DNA of 64,000 bases from Rhodobacteraceae bacterium IMCC1335 (GCA_039640495.1 CP046864.1:1984001-2048000), one strand, 5' to 3'. Shown: positions 18,438-28,503, counted from the stretch's first letter. Made by a program: numbers and translations. The notes: a model not told the origin generated them from the sequence alone.

Positions 18438-18701
18438 ATGAATTACGCTTTTCACATTGATTTGGGGGATATGGCCTATGAAACCTGGCACATGATGTAC
18501 ACAAAACCCAAAAACGCTGAGAAGCGGGCTGGTTGGTGGGATCCAGAACATATTGGGCAAAGCGGCCCAAATAGTGCATTGAGTTTAGCTTAAATAAGCG
18601 ATGAAGGTAAATTAACCGCGCATATGGTGTTTGTAAGAGAGATGGCTGCTGAAATGGGTATGCATCATGAAATTTACAAACTCATACCCTATGATAGGTA
18701 A
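18438..18701 (+). pseudogene. possible decayed small gene with in-frame TAA
   Basis: From ATG at 18438 the frame reads MNYAFHIDLGDMAYETWHMM to a TAA at 18591-18593, then continues in the same frame as DEGKLTAHMVFVREMAAEMG until the stop at 18699-18701. The continuation looks protein-like, suggesting a gene of about 85 residues broken by one stop. No family is recognised. Confidence 0.4.
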
Positions 18702-18986
18702 GATATAGCGTTCAAGTAGTACAACCTTCCGGTACGAATCCGCTTCGGCCACACCTCTAATATGAAACAAATATGCGAGGGCTTACTCCGAAAAGATCGA
18801 ACAGCACAGCTTTTCTCCACTAAGCTTTTTGAAAACACGCGCCAAAACAGAGGTGACGTTATTCAAAGCGTTATTGTGTAATTCGCAAGAACCTATGAGG
18901 CGAAATAAATCGAATTACCCTTTTTGATTTTCGTTTTTAAACGTTCTGTTGCTTTGCAAATTTCAAATCTAGTGTATCCTTATGTC

Positions 18987-19586
18987 ATGAGAAAGTTATT
19001 TATATATTTATCTTTTGCGATGTGCTTTGCCTTTGGAAGCCACGGGCCAGCATGGAGCGCTGAGACTCAAACGGCTTATGCGGCACAAGAAAAAGATAAG
19101 AACAGCCCTGCCCTTGAAGAGCAAATATCTTTAGCAGAGCAGGAAAACTTAGAGGCTCAAATCTGTCTAGCCAGCGCGTACCGGCAAGGAAATGGCGTTC
19201 CCCAAGATTATAAAACTGCGGTTAAATGGTTTACGCGCGCCGCCGAGCAAGGTCATGCTGTGGCCCAATACAATCTTGGAATAATGCATAGTTTTGGTCT
19301 GGGCGTTGTTCCAGATTATAAAGCATCTGTTAAATGGTACACACGCGCTGCTGAACAAGGCAATCCGATTGCACAGTACAATTTGGCCAGGCTCTATTAT
19401 CTAGGTCCAGGTGTCAAAGAAAACTTGGCTTACGCTCATATGTGGGCAAACCATGCTTCCTCTAATGGCTTTGAGATGGGTGAAGAATTAAAGGGGCTTT
19501 TGACAGAGCTTATGAGCCCCTCTCAAATAAAGGAAGCGCGAAATCTCGCAAACGAATGTTTTAAAAAAGCCTATAAAGGTTGCTGA
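18987..19586 (+). CDS. secreted Sel1-repeat protein
   Basis: 199 residues starting MRKLFIYLSFAMCFAFGSHG, with a signal peptide that probably ends at WSA. Two to three Sel1-like repeats follow, seen as YRQGNGVPQDYKTAVKWFTR, AAEQGHAVAQYNLGIMHSFG and AAEQGNPIAQYNLARLYYLG. Such proteins act as protein-binding scaffolds in the cell envelope. The longer frame from 18924 is rejected because the signal peptide begins at 18987. It stands alone on the plus strand. Confidence 0.85.
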   Translation: MRKLFIYLSFAMCFAFGSHGPAWSAETQTAYAAQEKDKNSPALEEQISLAEQENLEAQICLASAYRQGNGVPQDYKTAVKWFTRAAEQGHAVAQYNLGIMHSFGLGVVPDYKASVKWYTRAAEQGNPIAQYNLARLYYLGPGVKENLAYAHMWANHASSNGFEMGEELKGLLTELMSPSQIKEARNLANECFKKAYKGC

Positions 19587-19877
19587 AATCCTGCTCTGCA
19601 GGTTTCTATCGCCCTGTCAGGTAATCATCGGCTTGAAAAAAGAATGGGTTCAGTGTCGCTCTATTGTTCGATCCCTTGAAACCTTACTTTGCTCACGGAT
19701 TGCATTTTAACTATCTTTAACAAATAGTTCGGGACCGTTGTTTAATTGTAGAGACTACAGAAGCATCATATCATATTAAGTTAAAATCTTCTTGTTAATT
19801 TTAAATTTGATCATTCTTTTAGCTGAAACTTAATAATTTAAACTCGATACCGCGCTGCGAGAGACGTTACAGAGCAA

Positions 19878-20945
19878 CTAAAGGGCAGGTAATAAAACCG
19901 GCCCCGTCTCGAACAACCCGAGATGGATTTCTTCATCGATCGATAACGGGTTATCCACATCGTCATGCACCGCGAAAATATCTAAACCACCGATATTTAA
20001 GCTGTATTCCATACGATTGCCCACATAGGTGGCTTTGCGCACCGTGGCCTTTATGCCGGCCTTGGCTTTAATATCTAAACGCGATGGCCGTACCGCAAGC
20101 GTCGCGGGGCCAGCGCTACACCCATTCGCTGGCAATTTATGCACAAACCCTCGTACTTCAATTTCAGCCATCTCGTTTGAAACATCTAGCACCTCGCAGG
20201 GAATTAAATTGGCTTCGCCAATAAAGTCTGCAACAAAATGGTCTGCTGGTGCATCATATAGCTGCCTTGGGGATCCGATTTGTGCAATTGCTGCGTTTCG
20301 CATAACCACAATCTCATCCGAGACGGCCAACGCCTCTTCTTGATCATGGGTGACATAAATCACCGTTAAGCCAAGGTTTTGCTGAATTTCGCGTATTTCT
20401 TCGCGCACTTGCCGCCGCAATTTTGCATCTAAATTTGACAAAGGCTCGTCAAATAAAAGCACCTGCGGCTCCAGCACCAAGGCGCGCGCAACCGCAACGC
20501 GCTGTTGTTGCCCGCCCGATAATTCGCTTGGCAATCTATCGCCATAGCCTGAAAGCCCAACCAGTTCGAGCCCCGCGCTGGCCCTCTCAAGCGCCTCAGG
20601 CTTCTTAAATCCAGAAAAATTTAACCCATAAGAGACATTTTCCAACACGCTCATATGGGGAAATAAAGCATAGGATTGAAATACCATCGACACATCACGA
20701 TCGGTGGCTGGCAATTTTGTAACATCAAGCCCGCCAATCATAATTTTGCCTTTGCTCGCCATTTCCAAACCCGCAATCATCCGCAAAGTCGTTGTCTTAC
20801 CGCATCCGGATGGCCCCAAAAGCGTGACCAGTTTACCCGCCTCAATATTGAGATTGATCGAATCCACAGCAACCACATCTTTTCCATAAATTTTAGTAAC
20901 ATCATGAAAGGAAACCGGTGCTGCATTGCTCTTAATTCCGACCAT
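19878..20945 (-). CDS. ABC transporter ATP-binding protein (iron/Fbp type)
   Basis: 355 residues: Walker A GPSGCGKTT, Q-loop FQSYALFPHMS, signature LSGGQQQRVAVARAL, Walker [12 protein letters not shown] and H-loop YVTHDQEEA, followed by a TOBE-type C-terminal domain. It powers import with the fused permease directly upstream (three-base gap). The group includes ferric iron, putrescine and phosphonate importers. The partner proteins favour ferric iron or a similar anion complex. Confidence 0.9.
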   Translation of the reverse strand: MVGIKSNAAPVSFHDVTKIYGKDVVAVDSINLNIEAGKLVTLLGPSGCGKTTTLRMIAGLEMASKGKIMIGGLDVTKLPATDRDVSMVFQSYALFPHMSVLENVSYGLNFSGFKKPEALERASAGLELVGLSGYGDRLPSELSGGQQQRVAVARALVLEPQVLLFDEPLSNLDAKLRRQVREEIREIQQNLGLTVIYVTHDQEEALAVSDEIVVMRNAAIAQIGSPRQLYDAPADHFVADFIGEANLIPCEVLDVSNEMAEIEVRGFVHKLPANGCSAGPATLAVRPSRLDIKAKAGIKATVRKATYVGNRMEYSLNIGGLDIFAVHDDVDNPLSIDEEIHLGLFETGPVLLPAL

Positions 20946-20948
20946 ATT

Positions 20949-23156
20949 TTAATCTCCCGAATTGGCCCGCCGGCCAATTTTTGTTTTCCCGACAAGAAGC
21001 TGCAAAAGACCAACCGCGCTTAACATGACAAGAATCAACGTTGTCGAATACGCAATCGCAAGCCCGTAATCATTGTTTTCAACCCGCCCAATAATGTAGC
21101 TTGTAGCCATGTCATATTCGGCTGAAACCAGAAAAATTACTGCAGAAATGGCGGTCATGGCGCGCACAAAGCTGTAGACAAGCGCGGCTAAAATCGCAGG
21201 ACGCAGCAGTGGCAAAATAATTTTGCGAAATGTTTGCCAAGAATTTGCCCCCAAGGTCAGTGAGCTTTCGTCCAAAGATTTGTCCAATTGGCTCATCGAT
21301 GCGATGCCCGCGCGCACGCCCACCGGCATGTTGCGAAACACAAAGCTGACAATCAGAATAATTCCGGTGCCGGTGATTTCGATCGGTGGCACATTAAAGG
21401 CTAGAATATAACTGACACCAATCACGGTGCCCGGAATTGCAAAGCTGAGCATCGTACCAAATTCAAAGCTATTTTTTCCCGCAAAATTTTGGCGGGTCAA
21501 AAGATACGCAGTGATAATGCCAACGATTGCGGTTAAGGGCGCCGCAATCGCAGCGATTTTGAGGGTGGTGAAAAAACTATCCCACGCCGCGCCCGTCCAA
21601 CGGAGTCCGCTTTCAGATAAGCGAACCGAAAAAGCTGTGATATAATGTTTGAAGGTAAGGGCATTTCGAACCCCCCATAATTCGACAAAACTGCCATAGA
21701 GGATCATCACGTAGATCAAAGCGCTAAAACCAGCCCAGAGGCAAGCCATCGCGGTAACGGGGAAAGAGACTGCGCGGGGCATTAAGGGATGAACACCAGT
21801 ATCACCTTTTCCGGTGACAGTGGTGTAACTTTTTTTGCCGAGCCATCTACGTTGCGCGTAAAAGGCCGATAACGTAAAGAACAACAAGATGATCGCCAGA
21901 ACCGCGGCGCGTCCTTGATCATATTGCGCCCCAACTATGGTGAAAAATATCTCGGTTGAAAGCACGTCATAATTCCCCCCCAACACTAAGGGATTTCCAA
22001 AATCAGCCATGCTTTCGATAAAGCCCAGTAAAAACGCATTGGCGAGCCCGGGCCGCATCAGCGGCAGCGAAACAGTTTTGAAAACCTGCCATTTTGAGGC
22101 ACGCAGCGTTTGTGCAGCTTCCTCCATCGAGGGCGAAACACCTTCGACAACCCCAATCAGAACGAGAAAGGCGATCGGAGTGAAGGCCAGAATTTGCGCA
22201 ATTAAAATGCCCGGCAAGCCATAGAGCCACCGCGTTGGGGCCACCCCGAAAAGATCTGCAAAAAAGACCGTTACAGAGCCAGACAGGCCGAATAGTAAGA
22301 TTAAGGCTAAACCAATAACAAAGGGCGGCGTAACGATTGGCAGAACGGTTAACGCTCTTAAAAGCTTTTTGTATTTAAAGCCAGATCGCGTCACCACAAG
22401 GGCGAACATCAACCCAAGCACGGTGGTAATAAGCCCCACCAATATGGCGAGAAAAAGTGAATTCCAAGCGACGCCGCAGCGAGTCCCATAAAAACAACCC
22501 AAGCCCCAAATGCGGTCATCAAATAATTTTGAGAAGAATACAACAATCGAATAGCTTTTATCATCGGCAACAAAGGCGGTGATCAGCATGGTTACAATTG
22601 GAAAAAAAACGAACGTTGCAACAATTGCAATCACGCCTCCGATTGCGGAGACAACAAAAATATCACCATTCACCGCTCCCCTCGCGGCAATCCCCTGCGT
22701 CAAAAGGAATAGGAAGGCGGATGCTACCATCAAGCCGCCATAACCCATGCCGTATTGGCGGTCTCCTAACTCGCCGAAGATCTGGGATAAAATGGGATAG
22801 TTAAAGCCGCGTATTCCAATGCCAAAACCCTGCGCAGTCAGATACGCAAGCCCGCCTGCTCCAGACAGGATCAATAACCGGGAATACCAAAGGTCATTCT
22901 TATGGGACTTCAAAATCAAAAGGGGAAAAGCCAAAAACAGAAGCATTGGCGCGAGCCAAAGTTTTTCAGCTTGCAAAATTAAGATCGCGGCCGGCGCATA
23001 ATCCGCGTCAAAAGGATAACCATCAACCAACCATAAAAAAGAAAAGAACCCGTCTTCAACGCCATACCAGGGAAGAATAAAAAAGCCGATCCACCCGATG
23101 GCTATCCAGAGGATAAGGGTCGGGTGGATCTGTTGTTTAGCAGTGGAGTTTTGCAT
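20949..23156 (-). CDS. fused ABC permease (iron/Fbp type, two permease domains)
   Basis: 735 residues with about twelve or more membrane segments. It holds two binding-protein-dependent permease domains, each with an EAA loop: EEAAQTLRASKWQVFKTVSL in the first half and SSLTLGANSWQTFRKIILPL in the second. Such duplicated permeases are typical of FbpB/AfuB ferric transporters. An N-terminal extra set of helices precedes the first domain. It lies between the ATPase and binding protein genes with gaps of three bases. Confidence 0.9.
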   Translation of the reverse strand: MQNSTAKQQIHPTLILWIAIGWIGFFILPWYGVEDGFFSFLWLVDGYPFDADYAPAAILILQAEKLWLAPMLLFLAFPLLILKSHKNDLWYSRLLILSGAGGLAYLTAQGFGIGIRGFNYPILSQIFGELGDRQYGMGYGGLMVASAFLFLLTQGIAARGAVNGDIFVVSAIGGVIAIVATFVFFPIVTMLITAFVADDKSYSIVVFFSKLFDDRIWGLGCFYGTRCGVAWNSLFLAILVGLITTVLGLMFALVVTRSGFKYKKLLRALTVLPIVTPPFVIGLALILLFGLSGSVTVFFADLFGVAPTRWLYGLPGILIAQILAFTPIAFLVLIGVVEGVSPSMEEAAQTLRASKWQVFKTVSLPLMRPGLANAFLLGFIESMADFGNPLVLGGNYDVLSTEIFFTIVGAQYDQGRAAVLAIILLFFTLSAFYAQRRWLGKKSYTTVTGKGDTGVHPLMPRAVSFPVTAMACLWAGFSALIYVMILYGSFVELWGVRNALTFKHYITAFSVRLSESGLRWTGAAWDSFFTTLKIAAIAAPLTAIVGIITAYLLTRQNFAGKNSFEFGTMLSFAIPGTVIGVSYILAFNVPPIEITGTGIILIVSFVFRNMPVGVRAGIASMSQLDKSLDESSLTLGANSWQTFRKIILPLLRPAILAALVYSFVRAMTAISAVIFLVSAEYDMATSYIIGRVENNDYGLAIAYSTTLILVMLSAVGLLQLLVGKTKIGRRANSGD

Positions 23157-23159
23157 TAT

Positions 23160-24182
23160 TTATTGGGGAAGAACGGATACGTCATCATCCCATTTTTTCA
23201 AAAGACGCTTTCTTTCGCTTGAAGAGCCATATTTCTTGAAGTTGTAGTCAATCAATTTGATCGAAGACATATCCGGTGCGCTTGGAGAGGTTTTTGCCCC
23301 TGTATTTGACGGCACTTGGAAGGCGTTAACTTCTAAAGCCAGGTTTTGCGCTTCGGCAGTCAATGCCCAGTCATAAAAGGCTTTGGCTTCATCCATATTG
23401 CGCGCGCCATCAATAATGGACATTGATCCAATTTCATAGCCGGTACCTTCGCAGGGGGCGACGACTTTCACAGGAAAGCCCGAAACAGCTTGTTTCACCG
23501 CATCATGCATGAAAACGATACCAATGGTGTTTTCACCACGACCTGCCGCCTTGATCGGTGCAGAGCCTGATTTTGTATATTGGTTTATATTTGAATGCAG
23601 CCCTTTCATGAATTCAAAACCTTCATCTTCGCCAAAGATCTGAACCATAGAGGCCAGCGTGGTATAGGCGGTTCCCGATGAATTCGGGTTCGCCATTTGA
23701 ACATGGCCTTTATATTCGGGCTTCAAAAGGTCTTTCCAGCAGCCTGGTTCGGGCAGATTATTGGCTGCTAATACCTCTGTATTATAGCCATAACCCAGCG
23801 CTCCTGAATAGATACCGATCGTTTTGTTGCCAGCACTTTTTGCTTGGCTGATCGCCCAAGGGTGCAATTGGTCCCGCATTGGTGACATATATTCTGCTGT
23901 GAGGCCTTCTTCTGCTGCCTGCAGATGAGGATCCCCAGTACCGCCCCACCAGACATCACCTTTAGGATTCGAGGCTTCCGCCCGGATCTGGGCAAAAGTT
24001 TCACCGGATGATTTTCGGGTCATATTTACATTTATTCCGGTGGCATCTTCAAAGCTGCGCGCCATCAATTGGCACCAATCTTCTTGTGCACTGCAGTAAA
24101 AGGTAAGTTTTGCAGCACTTGCAGCGCTTGCCGAAATGGAAAGGCCCATAACGCCCGCAACAATAAGTGTATTAAATTTCAT
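23160..24182 (-). CDS. periplasmic substrate-binding protein of iron-type ABC transporter
   Basis: 340 residues with a signal peptide (MKFNTLIVAGVMGLSISASA) and a type II binding-protein fold. Visible are LTFYCSAQEDWCQLMARSFE, SGETFAQIRAEASNPKGDVW, and the late DYNFKKYGSSSERKRLLKKW. The layout binding protein, fused permease, ATPase is that of the FbpABC/AfuABC group. The FbpA tyrosine pair cannot be verified, so the ligand may be ferric iron or a phosphorylated compound. Confidence 0.88.
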   Translation of the reverse strand: MKFNTLIVAGVMGLSISASAASAAKLTFYCSAQEDWCQLMARSFEDATGINVNMTRKSSGETFAQIRAEASNPKGDVWWGGTGDPHLQAAEEGLTAEYMSPMRDQLHPWAISQAKSAGNKTIGIYSGALGYGYNTEVLAANNLPEPGCWKDLLKPEYKGHVQMANPNSSGTAYTTLASMVQIFGEDEGFEFMKGLHSNINQYTKSGSAPIKAAGRGENTIGIVFMHDAVKQAVSGFPVKVVAPCEGTGYEIGSMSIIDGARNMDEAKAFYDWALTAEAQNLALEVNAFQVPSNTGAKTSPSAPDMSSIKLIDYNFKKYGSSSERKRLLKKWDDDVSVLPQ

Positions 24183-24378
24183 ATTATTCCCTCCCAGTGA
24201 ATTTTGTTATTCTGTGAGCCTAAAGGCCCATGAGAGGCTAGACAACCATGGTTAAATTACCATTGCAACAGAATAATTTACAAAACAACATTCTAGCATT
24301 GACCTCTGATGAGACACAGTTTTAGCAATACAATTATCGCAGGCGCTAAGAATGAGCCGCGGTTCCGGCGAAGGAGCA

Positions 24379-24762
24379 TTAAGAGGGCAACTTAAGTTCC
24401 CAGACCTTAGTAATGTGACTTATTTTCTCACCATTGAAATGAATTGCATACACATAATCTGTCTTCATAAACATCGGCTTTGGACCGATAATCACGTTGC
24501 CCCGTATTTCAGCATAAATCAGCACAATATCCTTATCGCGATCATGAGCTTCGGCTTTCACTTCAACTTCAACATTGTCATCAAACATTGCTGACGCCTC
24601 TGTCATCCAATCGCAATAAATATCTAAACTGTCTACGCCAGCAAGGGTTTCAGAATCGGTCTCAAAGGACGCGTCCTTGTGACAATATGCCTGGCAGTCT
24701 TTCCAACCTTTGCCATAGTCACATGCTTCAAAAAACGCTCGCGCCGTGTCTAGCCTAGTCAT
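24379..24762 (-). CDS. SnoaL-like (NTF2-fold) small protein
   Basis: 127 residues starting MTRLDTARAFFEACDYGKGW. The pattern (an N-terminal helix with an HKDASFETDSETLAG loop, then beta strands VEVEVKAEAHDRDKDIVLIY and VYAIHFNGEKISHITKVWEL) is that of polyketide-cyclase/SnoaL-like proteins. It could be an enzyme or ligand binder; the substrate is unknown. It stands alone between the iron transporter and the aminotransferase. Confidence 0.75.
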   Translation of the reverse strand: MTRLDTARAFFEACDYGKGWKDCQAYCHKDASFETDSETLAGVDSLDIYCDWMTEASAMFDDNVEVEVKAEAHDRDKDIVLIYAEIRGNVIIGPKPMFMKTDYVYAIHFNGEKISHITKVWELKLPS

Positions 24763-25225
24763 TAGCCCACCCCGTTACTGAGCCAGCATAGCGCAACGCA
24801 GACATATGTGAAGTCTTTACTTATGTTAGAAAAGCTCCCCTATCGCGGGGTTAAAGCGGGCCAAAAGCTGCTTCAACCCATCGCAAAGAAGATGACGTAT
24901 ATTTTGATCGCACATGATGTTCAAAGAACAAGGCTTAAAAAGTTGGGTATAGTTTTGGCGCGTTCAAAGCTGGTCTGGCATCAGCGCCCGATACAATAGC
25001 GATCATAAGCAATAATCAAGCGCATTTCATTAAAGGGATCGCGCATTGCCCCTCATTTGCGCGATAGGCTCGCACAGTATCCCACTAAGTCAGAGAACAA
25101 GAAAACATAATATTTGACGGTTATGCCGCTGATAAAGTCAATTTCTAACTCATTTTTAGTCGAGTAGATCTATCGTCAGCCAAGTGGTATCTCTACTTCT
25201 TATCGACATATGAGAAAGGTGTGAC
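24763..25225. other. intergenic stretch
   Basis: A plus-strand frame at 24808-24999 has no recognisable domain and no good ribosome site; I do not call it. No repeat or RNA was recognised. The promoter of the 25226 gene should lie in the last part. Confidence 0.5.
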
Positions 25226-26143
25226 ATGGATTTTTCGGCAGGGGCGGCATGGATGAACGGTCAGATTATACCCGTTTCAGAAGCCAAAATATCCGTTTTT
25301 GATTGGGGCTTAACGCGCTCTGACATTACCTATGACGTGGTTCACGTATGGGAAGGCGCTTTTTTCCGCTTTGAGGAGTATTTAGATCGTTTTGAAGTTT
25401 CAATGAAAAAAATGCGTCTTGATGTGGGCATGGATAGAAGTGCCATTCGAAATGCTTTGATTGAGTTGGTCGCAACCTCCGGATTACGGTCCGCATATGT
25501 CTCTATGGTGGCCTCACGCGGAACGCCCCTAATTCCGGGCACGCGTGACCCAAGAGCCTGCAAAAACTATTTTTATGCTTGGGCGGTTCCATTTATATGG
25601 GTGATACCAGAGGCTGTCGCAAAACGCGGCGCGCATATTTCTGTTGCGCGGGATTCGAGGCGAATTCCACCAAATTCGGTTGATCCCACGGTAAAGAATT
25701 ATCATTGGGGTGATATGACAGCGGCGTTATTTCAAGCATTAGACGCTGGATATGACACCACTGTTTTGCTGGATCATAATAATCTGGTGACCGAAGGACC
25801 AGGGTTCAACATATTTGCAGTGATTAACGGAAGCGTTGTCACACCAAAATCGGGAATGCTTGAAGGAATTTCCCGCAAAACTGTATTAGAAATCTGCGAG
25901 GCATTAAGTATCCCCTGCGCGGCGACCGATATCAGCGAAGAGGCGTTTATGAATGCCGAAGAAGTTTTCACAGCTACGACCGCCGGGGGGCCGGTTCCAG
26001 TTACGCGCGTAAATGGCCGTATTTTTGGAAATGACGCAATTGGCCCCCTCACAGCAAAGATCTTACACACTTATTGGGAGTGGCACAAACGTGAAGATTT
26101 GGCGTTAAAGATCTGCTATGCTCCTACGGGCGATTTGACCTGA
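25226..26143 (+). CDS. class IV (fold type IV) PLP aminotransferase
   Basis: 305 residues with the family signatures: SVFDWGLTRSDITYDVVHVW near the start, the PLP lysine in VDPTVKNYHWGDM, the glutamate region LVTEGPGFNIFAV, and the phosphate-binding TTAGGPVPVTRVNGR. The family includes branched-chain, D-amino-acid and R-selective amine transaminases, and sequence alone does not choose among them. An AAGG site precedes the ATG. It stands alone; no operon partner is visible. Confidence 0.88.
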   Translation: MDFSAGAAWMNGQIIPVSEAKISVFDWGLTRSDITYDVVHVWEGAFFRFEEYLDRFEVSMKKMRLDVGMDRSAIRNALIELVATSGLRSAYVSMVASRGTPLIPGTRDPRACKNYFYAWAVPFIWVIPEAVAKRGAHISVARDSRRIPPNSVDPTVKNYHWGDMTAALFQALDAGYDTTVLLDHNNLVTEGPGFNIFAVINGSVVTPKSGMLEGISRKTVLEICEALSIPCAATDISEEAFMNAEEVFTATTAGGPVPVTRVNGRIFGNDAIGPLTAKILHTYWEWHKREDLALKICYAPTGDLT

Positions 26144-26443
26144 AACTCGATCGGAAAGCGAAGAGTCTTTGAAGCAGAAAATGGCAGCTGTGAGCCTAAA
26201 CCGGCCTCAAAAACATCACAAAAATACTACAAAATAATTATTTAAATCAGCATAATATACCTATTTTTTCATATAATCCACAGCTTTCACTTCTTAAGGC
26301 ATGCAAGCTGAAACATTACCCAAACCAATCTTAAACATGGATAACCGCGTTGGTGATTTGAAATTATTACTAGCAGCTAGGGTAAACCAAATTCTCATGA
26401 TTTTATGAACAAAAAGAGTATCTGATGAGATGCAAAATTAATG

Positions 26444-27400
26444 CTAAATATTACGCCGAAAGGCATTTAGGCTGCCAGCATGGACCAACTCACTAGGAAG
26501 CTGGTGCCCAACAATATCTTCTGCCAATCGCCCAACTTCTATCAGCGCATCTAAATTTACTCCGGTTTCAATTCCTAATTCTTCACAAAGTAAAACGAGT
26601 TCTTCGGTACAAATATTACCAGCCGCTTGTGGCTGCCCAGCAAATGGACACCCTCCTAAGCCAGCAACTGTAGAATCGAATCTGCGAATTCCCATTTTTA
26701 ACGCAGCATATGCATTTGCAACGGCTAAACCCCGAGTATCATGAAGGTGAAGGGATATCTGCATCTCTGGCCACTCATTACGCACTTCTCCTAAGACACT
26801 TTCAATTTTGTGAGGGGACGCCCAACCCATTGTATCTGCCAGAGAGAAATCTGTGATCTTAGCACCTGTCTCTTCCGCTATCCGCATTCCATCTTTCAAA
26901 ATATCCACAACGCAAGTTGGCGCAATATCACCTTGATAATTGCAACCAAAAGCTGCCATCACTCCTATATTATTGACGCTGATCTTATGATCAAAAAGGG
27001 TTATGGCATGCCGTTTCATGGCTGCCAAATTCTCAATGTGGGATCTATTTAAATTTTTCTGAGTAAAACCTTCCGAAGCAGTTAGGGAAATTGAACCAGA
27101 TAGCGTTAACTTATCTTTATATTCAAGCGCTCTGTCCAAACCCTTCCTATTAAAATAGAGCCCCGTATAATTTACACCCTCGACTGCAGTAAAGCCATCC
27201 ACTACTTCTTCTGCGTCTGCCCAACCCGGCACTAACCGTGGATTCACGAAAGAGCAAACTTGAATATTTTTCAAACCAGTATTTGATAAAGCATCTACAA
27301 GCTTTATTTTTTGAGCCGTCGATATAGGACCAGGTTCAATTTGAAACCCCTCTCGTGGTCCCTCTTCAAAAATTTCGACAAAATTTGGTAAATCAGAAAT
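26444..27400 (-). CDS. HMG-CoA lyase-like protein, probable ATT start
   Basis: The frame aligns with HMGL/DRE-TIM aldolases over about 318 residues. Seen are the N-terminal FVEIFEEGPREGFQIEPGPI, the metal ligands in LHLHDTRGLAVANAYAAL, and the catalytic-cysteine loop AGLGGCPFA. The first ATG lies at 27274, inside the domain. The true start is most likely ATT at 27400, seven bases after a perfect AAGGAGG site; a protein starting SDLPNFVEIFE matches the family. The usual DGLQ loop is EGFQ here. It is divergent from a CoA-transferase, so the two may process the same acyl-CoA. Confidence 0.85.
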   Translation of the reverse strand: MSDLPNFVEIFEEGPREGFQIEPGPISTAQKIKLVDALSNTGLKNIQVCSFVNPRLVPGWADAEEVVDGFTAVEGVNYTGLYFNRKGLDRALEYKDKLTLSGSISLTASEGFTQKNLNRSHIENLAAMKRHAITLFDHKISVNNIGVMAAFGCNYQGDIAPTCVVDILKDGMRIAEETGAKITDFSLADTMGWASPHKIESVLGEVRNEWPEMQISLHLHDTRGLAVANAYAALKMGIRRFDSTVAGLGGCPFAGQPQAAGNICTEELVLLCEELGIETGVNLDALIEVGRLAEDIVGHQLPSELVHAGSLNAFRRNI

Positions 27401-27407
27401 AAAGCAA

Positions 27408-27414
27408 CCTCCTT
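27408..27414 (-). promoter_or_regulatory. strong ribosome binding site in front of an ATT codon
   Basis: A full AAGGAGG motif, seven bases before ATT at 27400. No ATG, GTG or TTG in the right frame lies at this distance, so this site decides the start of the HMG-CoA lyase-like gene. Confidence 0.6.
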
Positions 27415-27634
27415 AAATTGCGCATGAATTGAAAGTATCAAACGATCACCGAAGGAAGTATATCAGGTGTTCTGTAATGCGTCATTCAAATAACAAAATT
27501 ATCGATTTTAAGAAGCGTTTAAAACGAAAGGAAATCATGCTAGATCGTTTCCACATGACAAATATCGAGTGATCAGGGGAAAATATGGGTACGACATTAG
27601 TGCCAAAGTATAAAATCTTTGCTGGGACTTCAAA

Positions 27635-28160
27635 ATGCCTTTAAGCGGCATCCGTGTTATTGAATTCTGTCATATGGTCATGGGGCCAACTTGTGGTATG
27701 ATCCTAGGTGACCTCGGTGCCGATGTCATAAAAGTAGAACCGTTAAGTGGAGATACAACCCGCCGACTAGAACATAACGGCGCCGGTTTCTTCGCATCAT
27801 ATAACCGCAATAAGCGCTCCATTGCGCTTGATTTAAAATCGCCTAGGGGGATCGAGGCTGCTAAAAAATTAGCAACCGGTGCCGATGTTATAATTGAAAA
27901 TTTTAGGCCCGGTGCCCTAGAAAAACTTGGACTTGGCTACACAGAACTGAGCCGAAATAATCCGGGCCTAATTTATTGTTCGTTAAAAGGATTTTTAGAG
28001 GGTCCCTACGCAAATCGAACAGCACTTGACGAGGTGGTACAGATGATGGCGGGTCTTGCTTATATGACAGGACCAGAAGGTAGGCCTTTACGCGCTGGAG
28101 CATCTGTCATTGATATCATGGGCGGGATGTTCGGGGTTATCGGCATCCAAGCGGCATTGG
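27635..28160 (+). pseudogene. CaiB/BaiF family CoA-transferase cut by an IS3 element
   Basis: The 5' half of a type III CoA-transferase: LSGIRVIEFCHMVMGPTCGM, ADVIKVEPLSGDTTR, NRNKRSIALDLKSPRG, ENFRPGALEKLGLGY, and the ALDEVVQMMAGLAYMTG segment with the nucleophilic aspartate. The family has about 400 residues; only about 175 remain, and the frame runs into the IS3 left end at 28161. The missing 3' half is not on the other side of the IS. It would have moved CoA between carboxylic acids, perhaps feeding the divergent lyase. Confidence 0.88.
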
Positions 28161-28215
28161 TGTCTTAGCCCCCTAGAACTGTGCCAGTATATTTTGGCAA
28201 AGGGAGTAAGGAAAC

Positions 28216-28503
28216 ATGGCTCGAAAGCGTTATTCTGATGAAGATGTGTTGAAGTTGTTACGCGAGATTGATGTTCATTTACATGATGGTTTGGACGTTG
28301 TGAGTGCGTGTCGCAAAGCTGGGATTTCTGATAAGAGTTATTATTACTGGCGTAAGAAGTTTGGAGGCCTTTCTCGTTCGCAGGTTTCTGAGATGAAATC
28401 GCTCAAGAAAGAAAACGAGCGCTTGAAGAAGATCGTCGCTGACTTGCAGTTAGACAAGGTGATCCTGAAGGAGAGCCTTGATCATCTAAAGCCGCGGGCC
28501 TGA
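28216..28503 (+). CDS. IS3-family OrfA (helix-turn-helix protein)
   Basis: 95 residues, MARKRYSDEDVLKLLREID, with a helix-turn-helix (SACRKAGISDKSYYYWRKKF) and a C-terminal leucine zipper (MKSLKKENERLKKIVADLQL). It binds the IS ends and forms the N-terminal part of the transposase. Its stop overlaps the orfB frame. Confidence 0.92.
   Translation: MARKRYSDEDVLKLLREIDVHLHDGLDVVSACRKAGISDKSYYYWRKKFGGLSRSQVSEMKSLKKENERLKKIVADLQLDKVILKESLDHLKPRA

Noticed and set aside
24808..24999. A 63-codon frame on the plus strand
   Set aside because: No ribosome site, no motif, and no neighbouring gene that would include it in an operon.
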